From Protopterus annectens (taxonomy: Eukaryota; Chordata; Ceratodontiformes; Protopteridae): a DNA stretch of 64,000 nucleotides. Position numbers and translations under genes: made by a program. Every line of letters starts with the position of its first letter. The stretch's first letter is position 1. The stretch is taken from NCBI RefSeq assembly GCF_019279795.1, contig NC_056739.1, positions 18,145,292 to 18,209,291 on the forward strand, given 5' to 3'. Of this stretch, positions 51,771 through 62,960 are shown piece after piece. The notes beneath the pieces were generated by a model. The model had not been told where the DNA came from, did no database searches, and worked only from the letters and a program-made list of their open reading frames with translations.

Positions 51771-53751
51771 AGATCTGGCACTGGGTCCAGATGCCACGGC
51801 TGCACCAAAAGGTGGCGATGGAGGAACGGGAACCAAACTTGTCGAGGCCAGTAAGGGGCAATGAGAATCAATTTGGCTCTCAAAACGGTAGCTTTCTGGA
51901 TCACCTGAGGGATCAGAGGAAATGGAGGGAAGGCATAAAGAAGTCCCTGGGGCCAATCCTGGGTCAGAGCGTCTCTGGGGATGGCCTGATAGAGGGAAGA
52001 GGCTGAAGAAGTCTGGGCATTTGCTGTTTTGGGGAGTAGCAAAAAGATCGCAACATGGACGACCCCATTCCAGAAAAATCTCTTCCGCTATGGATTGCTT
52101 GAGAGACCACTCGTGAGGCATGAGAATAGCTCTGCTCAATCTGTCCGCTATAATGTTGGTTTTCCCAGGGATATGCGTTGCTACCAGAAACCGATGAGAG
52201 GAGATCGCCCATTGCCATAGTCTGAGCGCTTCTCGACACAAGGGGTAGGACTTGGTTCCGCCCTGTTTGTTGATATACCAAACTACAGACATGTTGTCTG
52301 TGTGGACTGCAATTGTCCCTACGGGAAGAAAGTCGTTGAGGGCTTGCAACGTTAAAAGCACTGCTCTCATCTCCAGGACATTTATGTGCAGATGGTACTC
52401 GAACGGTTGCCACGTCCCATGAACCATCCTGCCCTGATAATGACCCCCCCACCCGATCAGGGAGGCATCCGTGGTGACAGTGGCTATCGGGGACGGAGGT
52501 ACAAAGCACCTGCCTTGGTGAACCTGAGACGATGTGATCCACCAAGCAAGATGTTCTTTGCATGTTTGTGTCACCAGAATCTGGTGACGCATTGGGAGTT
52601 GCTGGTATGACCACTGTGTGAACAGCATCCACTGAAGGAGGCGCATGTAAAATCGAGCCAGGGGAAGAAGAGTGATGGCCGCAGCCATAAGACCTAATAC
52701 CTTTAGAACCATTCTGGCCTGTACCTTTTGCTGGCCAGAATGATCCTGACATGAGTCTGAATGTCTGAAACTCTTTGTTCTGTAAGGGTAGCTGACATCC
52801 GAACAGTGTTTAAGTTTGCGCCTATGAAGGTAATAGACTGGCAGGGCGATAAGGATGACTTTTCGTAGTTGACTGAGATGCCCAAATGAGAACAAAGGTC
52901 TATTGTGTAATCCCTGGCTTGTATAAGCTGATGCCTGGTGGTGGCTGACAGGAGCCAGTCGTCGAGATACGGAAACACCTGGAATCCTTGACGTCTCAGG
53001 TGAGCCGTGACCACTGCCATGCATTTGGTGAACACTCTGGGGACTGTAGTGAGACCAAAGGGCAGGGCTCTGAACTGGAAATGACTGGACCCCAGCCGAA
53101 AGCGGAGAAATCTCCTGGAGCGTCTGTGAATTTTGATGTGATAGTACGCATCCTGAAGATCTATTGAGCACATCCAGTTGTCCTTCTGTAAGAAGGGCAG
53201 AATTGACTGAAGAGTGACCATTCGGAATCTTGTCTTCTTGACAGACTTGTTGAGTCTGCTGAGATCCAATATTGGTCTCCAGTCTCCCGTCTTTTGGGGA
53301 CCAAAAAGAACCTTGAGTAGATTCCGGGCTCTGAATGGTCTATTGTGACTGGTTGAATGGCTCTTCTTTGCAGTAGTTTTGCGATCTCTAACTCTGCAAT
53401 GTCCCTTAGACCGGGTGGTACATCTGGAAGGGAACTTGAGGGGAAGGGACTTTCCTCGAAAGGAATTATGTAACCCTTGGATATGATCGACTGTACCCAT
53501 CTGTCTTGAGTGAGGGAATGCCAGGCTTCTGGGTACAGTGATAATCTTCCCCCGACTGCCTCCAAGGAGGGACAGCCGGGCAACACCTCAGGGATGCTGA
53601 AAAGGCTTTTCAGGAAGAGACTCCCTGTTGCCCTGGTTCTTCGGACCCCTCTGGCTCTAGAGCGGGGTCTGTTGTTGTTACCCCCTCTGCCTCTAGGGGT
53701 AAACTGACCGCGTGAATCCGGCGTGACTCCTTGGGATTTACGGAACCACAT
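51689..53751 (-). pseudogene. E10 RT/RNase H polyprotein, two main frame changes
   Basis: RT (52,703-53,300) is open and complete: KKTGDWRPILDLSRLN, CSIDLQDAYYHIKI, LPFGLTTVPRVFTKCMAVV, FPYLDDWLLSATTRHQL. After a frame change near 52,730, RNase H is complete: TTDASLIGWGGHY, LEMRAVLLTLQAL, HTDNMSVVWYINKQGG, IADRLSRAILMPHEW, then CCDLFATPQN. A second change near 51,990 precedes YAFPPFPLIPQVIQKA and LILIAPYWPRQVWFP. A third lies near 53,300. All catalytic residues are present, so only small indels separate it from an intact gene. Confidence 0.87.
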
Positions 53752-56005
53752 CTTCCCACCCTTCTGTCCTTTGGGATAAGGCCTAGAAGGGGTGGAAAAC
53801 GGACTCCAACAGCAGAAAGAGTCTTGCCGTCCTGCTCACACCTGGTCAAGGTTTCCTTCACCTGAGGGCCAAACAAAGCTGACCCATCAAAGGGAGAATT
53901 TGTGAAGGACGCCTTAAAGGGATCCGCAAAATCACATAGCCGCATCCAGGCTTGGCGCTAAGAGCCACACCTGTGCGTGCGGCTCTACTGCCTCCATCAG
54001 CAGCATAAGATATTAGCCGCATGGAGGAGTTAGCAATGGAATTGAGGGTTCCTAGCTGCGAAGCAATCTTTTCTTGGGCCCCTGCAGCTGTAGGATCCTG
54101 AACTACTTCTCCCAGCTCCTTCAGGATATCTCTCTGGAGTCTGGTGAAGTGACAAAGATAATTCAGCGACGATAGCAAAGGTCGCTGAGGAAAACATCCG
54201 CTTGCCGTACCTATCCATGGTCCTAGAGTCCTTATTAGGAGGATGGACGGGCACGGAAGGATCTGCAAGTTCCTTTTGGTGGCCGCAGCCACCACCATGG
54301 CATCAGCGGGACACCCTTTGTAAGGAATTGTTTGTCACTAGGGGCAGTTATAAATTTAGAAGGCCTCCTAGGGACTGGCTCTACAGAGTCAGGAGCTGTC
54401 CACGCCTTCGTGCTATAACCTGCATAAGGGGTCGAAGGCGGAGACACCCAGGAGGTGGAGGGCCGAGATCCAAACGCCCAGGTATACTGACTCATCCTCA
54501 GAGGGATTGTTGGAGGGCCAGTTTCCCTCTGTTTCAGAAGTTCTAGGATGTCTGAGAAGGAGACATCCTCAGAGGGGATCTAGGGGATCCCTCTGACTCA
54601 TCAAAGTCAGTATCCAAGTGACAGACTCAGGGAGTCTACATGCTTCCTCTTACAAGTCCTCTTCCTAGGAGGATCTCCGAAACATCAGGAGAATCCTCGG
54701 AAGAGTGGGAAATTCCCAATGGGGAAACCTGAGGCGGAGGATCTCTGGGTCCTGTAGCAAGAGAAGTGGCAGAGATGTCAACAGGTACAATAGAGGGAGG
54801 AGCTACGGGAAGAGACTGCTGACTGATACCAGTGGCCAGTACACTCTTCATCACCTCGAATGCTCCCCTCCCAGGCAGGTCCGAGAGACCCCGCTCCGAA
54901 GAGCTAGGAACTCCAGGGGCCACCGAAAGGGAAGTCTCCGAGGCAGATGTCGGAGCCGAGCTCACCAAGGCCGAGGCTCCAAGGGGAAGAGCGGGTTCGG
55001 ACAAGGGTCCGATGCCACTCACCCCCTCGGAGGAGACCATGGAAGCCCGACCACCGAATCCCTCTAAGGAAGAGGAGATAAGAGTAGGGGCTGAAGGAAC
55101 AGAAGGGGGTATCCGTCCTCCAGCCGTAGCAGTAACCTTACCCGAAGACTCCAACTCCAAACTCTGGGGTAGAGTTGAAGGAGGAACTGTAACGGGGTGT
55201 GGACCAACAGTCGTCTGCTGAGACGGACTGTGTAGCATTTGGGCCAGTACCTGTGACTTGAGCAATCTACTGACCACTCTCTAGGTCATGGGCTGCCAAC
55301 GTGGATGACCTTGAAGATCGGCTCCGATGACTCCGCTCCGATAGAAGAGGGGAGGCCGGAGCCGAAAGTATCGGCTCCAAGGAAGGAGACCTCGACCTCT
55401 TCCTGGAATGGGTCATCGGAGCCGATATTATTGATCCTGTCGGCACCGATTTCGGAGCCGGCAGAACGCTGATGTATCGGCTCCAGCCGAGCCGATACAG
55501 CCACCAGAGTAACGGTGCCGGAGCCGACCGGAGCCGACACCGATGCCTGAGCCACATGGGTGTCGGAGCCGATCGGAGCCGACACCGATGCCCGTGCCAC
55601 GTGGGTGTCGGAGCCGTCGAACCGACCACAGTGGTCAGCAGATTCGGCGCCGATAGCCATCGGCCAAGGCTTAGCAGATCCAGAATCGCTCCAGCCGAGC
55701 CGATCTCGACTCTACGAGTCGGAGCCGAGGCCACAGGCTTAGAAACAGAAGCCTGGGTCTTGGCAGATTTTGTTGATTTTGTGGGCCGACTTAGCCGGAG
55801 AGCCCTCCGGCTTAAGAAGACCCCTCAGAATCAACTTATTCTTCTCCTGCAGGACTCTCTGGCTGAAGGAGTGACACATAGCACAGGAGTCCTGCGGGTG
55901 AAGAGGGCCTAAACAATACAGGCAACAAGTGTGACCGCCTGTCAGAGACATCTTCTGACAGCACGAGTCACACTTCTTAAAACCTGAAACCCTCTCTTTA
56001 GACAT
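53610..56005 (-). pseudogene. E10 gag, frameshifted
   Basis: The start at 56,005 gives MSKERVSGFKKCDSCC with CxxC pairs CDSC, CLYC and CAMC, followed by HSFSQRVLQEKNKLILRGLLKP. The linker (about 54,900-55,740) is very rich in GGAGCCGA/TCGGCTCC words coding SAP and SEP. Later blocks are SRSSTLAAHDLE, PSTSWVSPP, EPVPRRPSKFITAPSDKQF, VHPPNKDSRTMDRYG, FTRLQRDILKEL, MRLCDFADPFKASF. Frames change near 55,740, 55,270, 54,630, 54,250 and 53,950. Confidence 0.83.
55530..55619 (-). repeat. 45-bp tandem duplication in E10 gag linker
   Basis: GGAGCCGACACCGATGCC occurs at 55,530-55,547 and again at 55,575-55,592, an in-frame 15-codon period that continues through CCACATGGGTGTCGGAGCCG-type sequence. Confidence 0.85.
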
Positions 56006-56446
56006 GGTGCCCAAAAAACACACACACCAGTCCAATTAAATTAAATTGATCCCAAAAGGGGATATAGTAAAATAAACCAACACACACACCCTAACAGGGG
56101 GGGGGATGGGAAAGGGAATTAACTGACTAAAAAAATTTAAAAGAGACAGGGATTTCTGTCAGAAAAATTAAGTTTAAAGTTAAACTATCAAATATAAAAG
56201 GTTTTTAAGTAAAAAGGGGCTTAAATGTCACAAAAGTGAATTACTTACCAGGAGCTGGTAAAGAGAAGACCTCCCAAGCGAAGCGGCAAACGAGATCTGG
56301 GTACTTCCTGCCTTGCATCATGGGATATGGGGCTGCCTCGAGCTGGTAAAAGGAGTTCTCGAGCTAAAGCAAGTGCCGAGTCGGAGCCGAGGGATCGGCT
56401 CCGAACCCATCAAGCAAGAATGAAGGCGAGATTGACAACTTAACAT
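56006..56446 (-). repeat. E10 leader and 5' ITR
   Basis: A-rich leader to about 56,285, then the ITR. Hairpin CGGAGCCGA (56,382-56,390) / TCGGCTCCG (56,395-56,403). Ends CAACTTAACAT. Confidence 0.88.
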
Positions 56447-56765
56447 GGGGAAGAAATACTAAATAGCATTTTAGAAAGTTATTAACTGTATGATAAGGGA
56501 AGGGGAGAAGAAACTAAGAATTAAAGAGAAATTTGACTTGCAAAATATAATAAACTTATCTGACAAATGCTCAAGAGCTAAGGTAAACCACGTCTTTCAC
56601 TGAAAGCAGCAAACGAGATCTGAGGTAAATTAAGGTTGGTGCGTTATGGGTAAAGGAGAAGATCAAGAATATTTGGTTGCCACAAGTTTTAACAGTCAGG
56701 TTGAATCCGAGGGATCGGATCTGAGCCAATCCGTTGAGGATAGAATGAAAATTAACATCATCAGA
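56447..56765 (-). repeat. E7 leader end and 5' ITR
   Basis: Decayed ITR with AGCAAACGAGATCTGAGG, GTTATGGGTAAAGG and a weak GAGGGATCGGATC hairpin. Ends near 56,765 in LINE coding sequence. Confidence 0.8.
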
Positions 56766-59490
56766 TCCTGCATTTGTCTGTTTCTCCCACATGTTCAGTG
56801 GAATTTGTAAACCGTCTATGCAGACCATTATCTTGGGTCACCAATATTAACCTTTCGTCTTTTGGTTTAAATTCACCTCTCCTTAACCATTCCTGAATTT
56901 GATACTGATCAACATGAGGTTGTTCCAAGAGTTTCTATACTTGCAACTATATTTTTGCATTTGCCACAATTCTTGACTTCTCATCTGATCCTTCACCTTA
57001 TATTCTTTCGTGTGTTTTTTTGCACATTCAGTTGCTACCTGATTTTTATCTTCTTCTGGTTTGATTTCCATTCCCAACTTGACATCGATATTATTCTGCT
57101 AAACTAGACAGAGAAGTCATCTTAGACTTGTTCTCATGTTTCAAAACTTTCACTATGTTTGGGTCTTGTGAGATCAGCAGATATGTATGCAGTCCCACTA
57201 TTATAGATCTATACATGTAATCATTTTCAAGGAGGTCCATACCTCCATCAGAACATCGAATATATAATCTTGGTATGCAGTGATTTTTATAAATCATATG
57301 ATGACCATGAAGGATCCTTGTTGTCTTCCTGTCCAAACTAATAAACACCTTTCGGGGCCAGTCAATCACTCCTAAACTGTAAGTTAGGACAGAAAGAGCA
57401 AATTGGTTTATAGCTTGGACTTTGTTCCTAGATGTAAATGTTTTTTTCAGGATTTGCTCCTAGATATCAATGCTGTTTTCAGGATTAATTTAAATCTTCT
57501 AAAATATTCCTAAGTTTTATTCGCATTTGTTCATGTTTTATTGTTGATCCTTCATCAATTCCCAAACATGTATACACTCCCTCTTGCTCAAGTTCTTTTA
57601 CATCATATTCTTGTCCCAAAATACTGATGTGTTCTTACTGCTGCAACATTCCTGCTTTAAAGGTTGCTTCTGCACATTTAGCAAGACCAAAATTGCATTC
57701 CTATATTATCTGAAAAAGATTTGAACACTTGCAGTTGTGCTTTCAGTTCCTCATCTGATGAACCATACAGTTTCAAATCATCTACAAAAAGAAGATGAGA
57801 AGTCTTTACAGTTTGTTGTTTTCTGGGAGCCAAATTGTAGCCATGACCTAATCTGTTAAGTACACAGCTTAATGAGTTAAGGGCAAGGCAAAAAGAGAAG
57901 TAGTGACAGAGCGTCACCCTGGAATATCCCTCTTTGGATTTTTATCCCTTGAATAATTTGTCCTTTATCATGGCTTAATTGCAAAGTGGTTTGCCACTGC
58001 TTCATGGTCACTGTGACATAGTTTATCATTGTAGGGTGTATCTTACACATTTGTAAGCATTCTTTTATCCATGAATGTGGGATACTGTGAAATGCTTTTT
58101 TGTAGTCTATGCATGCCATACATAGATTCATCCCCTTTTGAAAGTTCTTCACTATGACTTTAAGAAATGATCTTTGTTCCATGTCTTTCTTTTATTGCCC
58201 TTTTGTTCTATTGCCATGATTGAGTTTTCTTCTAAATGACTATAAACTGTCGGCATGAATTTCAGTGTATAGTTTATATGTTGTCGGAAGGCAAGTTATT
58301 GGTCTATAGTTTTTAGGGTAGCTTGCAGGTCCACTCTTAAGTAGGAGCATTGTTTTTTCAGTTGTTAGCCAGACTGGTGTCTGTTCAGGTGTACACACAT
58401 AAATAGTTCTTACTCATGGCTAAATCTTTGTGCAAAGATGTTAATACTTTTAGCTAGAAGTTAGGTACGGCATCTGGGCCTGGAGTTTTCCAATTAGAGG
58501 CTTTTCTCAACTTTGTTTCAACCTCTCTGGTTGTTACTTCATGCCATTTCATATCCTGTACATTTCTACTTCTTATTTTTTTCTTTTACTTCTTCTATCC
58601 ATTTAGCATCTTTGCTATGTTCCACAGGATCTTCGCAAATATTTATCCAAAATGTATCTATTTCTTTTTTTTTTGGTGGTCTTTCCATCCCTTTTACCTT
58701 GTTTCCCAATTCTCTACAAAACTTTTTTGGGTCATCAATAAATTGCTTATTTTGTACTTTTCATTTATATTTATCTTTGTAACTTCTAAGTTTTTCTGCC
58801 TATGCTGATATTTTTAGTTTATTATTTGTGATAGTGCATGATAAATCCTGATCCATTATAATACAGTGCATTGCTTTTATCACATCCATCTTTCGGAGTA
58901 TTTTTGTTGATCTGTTCCCTCTTCTATACTCTTCTGATAGTGACACTTCTTGTCTTAATTGTTTTAGTTTTCTCTATTCGATACTTCCATGATGGCATTC
59001 GATTTCTCTCTGTCTTTCTCCTTACTACCCTGTGCTCTTGTGGTAGGACTATTTGTTATTAATTTGGCTGCACAGTAATGTGTCCTACTTCTGTTATATT
59101 GCATGAATCTCTATGGACAGTCCTAATAACTGTGTTCATTTGTTTTATCAACCTTCTTTTTGGGTTTCATTGACCTTCTGCAGTCTATTTCTTTCATTAA
59201 TTTTAATATGTCTATCAATCTCTATTAAATCAAGCAACTCTTCTCTTAGATCATTTTCTTCTAAACTGAGGGCACATTCTTTCTTCTCCATTTCCTGCAG
59301 ACATTCTACAGAAAGTTCCAGGGCTTCTTTGTGTGCTATATTCTCCTCAATTTCACACTGTGTCATCCATTGCTCTTTTGTATGGGAACTCATTGGCCTA
59401 TCACTCCATGATATTGACTGTGTTAGAGTTGCCACAGTTTCCTGTTCTTTCTCTTGCTGTATAGCTCCAACTGAACCTTTGTACTAGTTT
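56766..59490 (-). pseudogene. LINE ORF (reverse transcriptase) remnant
   Basis: In order: a charged N-terminal helix region (59,148-59,435); RT with CMACIDYKKAFHSIPHSWIK, then MKQWQTTLQ and IQRGIFQGDALS (57,877-58,182); then, after a frameshift, SHLLFVDDLKLYGSSDEEL and FSDNIGMQF (57,678-57,917), the VDD box being the catalytic Asp pair; thumb region AINQFALSVLTYSLGVIDW and RCSDGGMDLLE (57,091-57,420); and a C-terminal stretch ending at the codons for DKCR, where the zinc-binding CCHC usually begins. Many stops and indels. Not functional. Confidence 0.8.
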
Positions 59491-59649
59491 TCTATGGAAG
59501 GCTCTAAATTATCTTCATATGTCAACTGATTAGATGCTTCCTGCTCCATTGGTTTCTCCTTAATCTGGGTGTCCATTGCTCTATCCTGTTGTGTTATCGG
59601 AGTAAAATTTTCTACACTAAATCCTTCACTTTGCAGGTAATCCATAAAA
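56766..59649 (-). mobile_element. Non-LTR retrotransposon (LINE) fragment, R4/Dong-like
   Basis: Minus-strand coding remnants run from about 59,435 to 56,766 in the same order as a single long ORF. The 3' part is cut by the E7 5' end and the 5' part by E11. Words and order resemble the R4/Dong or NeSL type of restriction-like-endonuclease LINEs; the exact clade is from memory and uncertain. Confidence 0.78.
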
Positions 59650-59840
59650 AGAAGTTACATCTAACAATAATGTTCCACCTGTGTTGTTGATCTTCAATAA
59701 TCCTTGACTGTGTGCTTGGTTCCGAGCCTAAGAACAGACACGGCCATTATTCCAGCTTGCGCCTTCCAAAACTCTCAATCTAAGCTCTACTCACAATGCT
59801 CCTAACCAAATTACCTCAGAGTGAGTTTGCAAACTACAGT
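59650..59840 (-). repeat. E11 3' ITR
   Basis: Starts AGAAGTTACATCTAACAATA, a decayed form of the family terminus; the palindromic arms are mutated here. The partner ITR is outside the window. Confidence 0.75.
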
Positions 59841-59964
59841 GAAAGACAAGAAATAATAGATAAGAGGTCATATCTGTGTCCCTATTACAAAGCCAGTCTT
59901 TGGGAATATTAGATCCACCAAAAGTTCTAAAGGCCGGGGGGGAAGGAAGGATGGAATGTCAAGG

Positions 59965-60055
59965 ATTAGTGAAGATCAACAACACAGATGGAACATTATG
60001 GTAAGACATAACTTCTTTATCTGATGATGTCAATCTTCACATAATCCCTGACTGT
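59965..60055 (-). repeat. E11 ICR
   Basis: Complements the right end (59,655-59,710). The arms ATTATG (59,995-60,000) and CATAAC (60,007-60,012) surround a 6-base spacer. The second half (TCTGATGATGTCAATCTTCA) should match the missing left end. Confidence 0.8.
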
Positions 60056-60069
60056 GGGACAGAGTCCCT

Positions 60070-61251
60070 AGCTACACAAATCTTGGGAGGTCTCATGGAA
60101 GAATATTCTTGAGCACCATTGAGCCGAATGGTGTACGTCCCCTAGAGACCTGGTCCAGTTTGTAATGTGTAATAAAGGTATGAGGAGATGCCCATGTCGC
60201 TGCTGCACAAATATCATCTAAAGAAACTCTGGCATGAAAAACTGCTGATGCTGCTACAGTTGTCATTGAATGTGCTTTTACATGGCCTGGTGGATGGAGT
60301 CCCCTTCTGTTGTAAACAAAGGTGATTCAGTCCTTAAGCCATTTTGCCAGGGTAACTTTAGATACTGGACTGCCTAAAGAGACTAAAGAAAAGGCAATAA
60401 ATACCTGGTCAGATTTTCTAATATCCTTTGTTCTGTGAAGGTAGAAACATAATTGTCTGTGTACATCTAGTAAATGTAGACAGTATTCCTCTTTATTGGA
60501 AAAATTGGGGGGAAAAAAAGACGGGGAGATGTAAAGTCTGACTGACATTTGACTTGGAAACAACCTTTGGTAGGAGGGAGGGATTTGTCCGGATGAAGAC
60601 CCTGTCCTTATGAAAGATTAAGAAGTGGGGTTTTCAGGACAAGGCTTGTAATTCCGATATTCTCCTGGTAGAAGTAATAGCTATTAAAAATAAGGTTTTC
60701 CAGAAGGTTCAAATGAGGGACAAATAAGAGACTGAAGTACAAAATTCAGATCCCATGGTGTAGAGGGTTTTTATATGGAGGTTTGAGCATTAAGGTTCCT
60801 TTCAAAAAGGCTTTACAAAGTTTATGTGACATAAGTGATGAACCATTGAAACCAGTATGGAAGTTAGATATCGCAGCAAGATGCACCCGAACAGTAGAGG
60901 TTGATGAGCCTTTATCACCCAAACAGTAGAGGTTGATGAGCCTTTATCACAGAGTGAGGCTAAGAAGTCTAAAATGATGTCTACAGGTGCTGAATATGGG
61001 TCAGGATTACAGTCTACTGACCACTTAGTAAACTTTAGCCACTTGTTATAATACAATTTACTAGGTGAACATTTGTGGTGGGCCGGAATAATGCGCTGAA
61101 CCAGGGAGGGATGCCTGGCAATCATGGGAACTGGAGAAGCCACACAGTGAGCCTGAGATGTTGTAGATTCAGATGAACCAATCCTTCCAGGTGGGACCAC
61201 AGGTCTGGAGCTGGGTTCAGTATCCAGGGTTTCCGAAGCAGATGTGGCCAT
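60070..61251 (-). pseudogene. E11 tyrosine recombinase, decayed
   Basis: Remnants: LDVHRQLCFYLHRTKDIRKSDQ and SKVTLAKWLKD (60,327-60,563); SPHTFITHY with the Tyr preserved (about 60,170); VQRIIPAHHKCSPSKLYYNKWLKFTKW and DIILDFLASLCDKGSS (60,950-61,100). A 32-bp tandem duplication at 60,887-60,950 disrupts the region after DKGSSTST. Several further indels. Confidence 0.77.
60887..60950 (-). repeat. 32-bp tandem duplication in E11 YR
   Basis: ACAGTAGAGGTTGATGAGCC appears at 60,891 and again at 60,923; the two units differ by one base. The insertion shifts the YR frame. Confidence 0.92.
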
Positions 61252-62960
61252 AGGAAGGGAAACCAGACCTGTCGAGGCCAGAATGGGGCAATGAGAATTA
61301 TTCTGTTCTTCAACCTACTGGCTTTCTTCAGAAACTGACATATGAGTGGAATCAGAGAAAAGGCAAACAACAGACTGGGGGGGTCAATCGTGAAGGAGTG
61401 TGTCTCTGGGTGACTCCCCCAGGGGGAGGATTAGGGCAAAGTACCTGCTGCACTTGTTGGTCAGAAGGGCAATGAACATGTTGCAGTAAAGTTGGCTCCA
61501 GTGGCAAAATATCTTCTCCGCCACCACTGCATTTAGAGACCACTCATGAGGCATGAGGATGGTTCTGCTCAATTTGTCCGCAATCATGTTGCAGCTCAAT
61601 GGAATGTGCATTGCCATCAGAAAGCAGTTGGAGGAAATCACCCACTGCCAAACTCTGAGCACTTCTTGACAAAGAGTGTAAGATCTGGCTTCCTGTTGCT
61701 CACTGATGTATCAGACGACCGACAGACTGTTTGTATTGCAATTGTTCCCAAAGGGAGGGCATCTTGAAATGCCTGCAATGCTAAGAGCATTGCCCTCATC
61801 TCCAGAACACTGACATACAAAAGTCGGCCTCCAGTTGGGACCAAGTGCCTTGGACTGTTTTTCCCAGATAATGCCCCCCATCCTATCTGGGATGCATCTA
61901 TGGTCACTATGGCTTGGGGTTGAGGAGGGACAGAGGGATGACCAGACAATATTTCTTTGGGGTGAAGCCACCAACTTAGGTCTTCCTTGCATAGAGCGGT
62001 GATCACAATCAGGTGGGACACTGGTTGATTCAATAAGGACCACTGGGAGGCCAGAAGCCACTGAAGAATTTTCATGTGATATGTGGCCAGGGGAACTAGA
62101 GTGATGGAGGCTGCCATTGACCCTAGAGCCTTTAGGAGGAGTCTTGCTGTTATTTTCTTGCTTTAAAAAATATGGCTCACTTGTGATCTGATCCTTTGGA
62201 GTCTTTCTAATGGAAGTGACGCAAAGCTGGTGACTGTGTTGAGCATAGCGACAATGAACTCCAGCTGTTCTGATGGTTCTAGATGGGATTTTTTTGTAGT
62301 GTAAAGTGATTCCAAAACTGGAACAAAGGAGAAGAGTGTAATCTTGTACCTTTACAGGTTGACGCCTGGTAAGAGCTGTAAGAAGCTAGTCGTCTAGATG
62401 TGGAAACACTCAGAATCCTAGCAGTCTGAGATGAGCTGCTACCACTGCCATGCATTTGGTGAACACCCTGGGGTCTGTGATGAGACCAAAGGGCAGTGTC
62501 CTAAACTGAGAGCGACTTGCTCCCAGCCAGAAGCGCAAGATTCTTCTGGACCATTTGTCCATTTTTATATGGTAATATGCATCCTGAAGCTCTATTGAGC
62601 ACATCCAATCATCATTTTTCAAGAGCAGAAGCACAGACTGAACTGATACCATATGGAATTTGGTTTGATTAACTGATTTGTTCAACTGACTGAGGTCCAA
62701 AATCAGTCTCCAGTCCCCCGTTTTCTTTGGCACTAAAAAGAATCTTGAGTAAATTCTGGATCCTCTCTGGTCTGGTGGGACTGCCTAGATGACTATTTCT
62801 TGAGCAGTTTTTGAATTTCTAAGACTGCTGCCTCCCTGTGGCTGGGTGGAACATCCAAGATTCTGCTTGGTCTTTTTGGTTCCTCCGAAAGGGGGATGTT
62901 ATAATCTCTGGTAATAATCCTCTGCACCCATTTTTTGCATTGTTATTGTTAGCCAGGCAG
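61122..62960 (-). pseudogene. E11 RT/RNase H polyprotein, decayed
   Basis: RT (62,410-62,760): KKTGDWRLILDLSQLN, CSIELQDAYYHIKM, LPFGLITDPRVFTKCMAVVAAHLR; the catalytic box reads PHLDD followed by a stop (about 62,385-62,400), so Tyr is His and the next Trp is a stop. RNase H has TIDASQIGWG and VLEMRAMLLALQAF, but the TDN segment is changed to QTVCRSS. The post-RNase H part keeps LSRTILMPHEWSLNAVV and IILIAPFWPRQVWFP. Frame changes throughout. Confidence 0.8.

Larger units (their letters stand above)
50206..56446 (-). mobile_element. E10: complete-length DIRS family A (6.2 kb)
   Basis: Both ITRs, an ICR and all genes are present. It sits in the leader of E7 close to the (TA)n tract. Termini (AGAAGTTATG... 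/ ...CAACTTAACAT) match E6, so E6 and E10 are one subfamily. Confidence 0.93.
32880..56765 (-). mobile_element. E7: old DIRS family A copy in four pieces
   Basis: Pieces are 32,880-33,518 (YR N-terminus, post-RNase H domain), 39,052-39,850 (RNase H and RT C-terminal part), 47,058-50,205 (RT, gag, part of leader) and 56,447-56,765 (leader end and 5' ITR). They are separated by E8, a PLE (with E9 inside) and E10. Gene order and orientation agree across all gaps. The YR C-terminus and 3' ITR are absent; the element stops at about 32,880. It is the most decayed copy and the host of three later insertions. Confidence 0.85.

Noticed and set aside
51459..53171. 570-codon minus-strand frame in E10 read as one protein
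   Set aside because: Only the segment below about 52,730 is genuine RNase H; the first ~145 codons are an out-of-frame reading of RT, and the last part after about 51,990 is out of phase with the post-RNase H domain.
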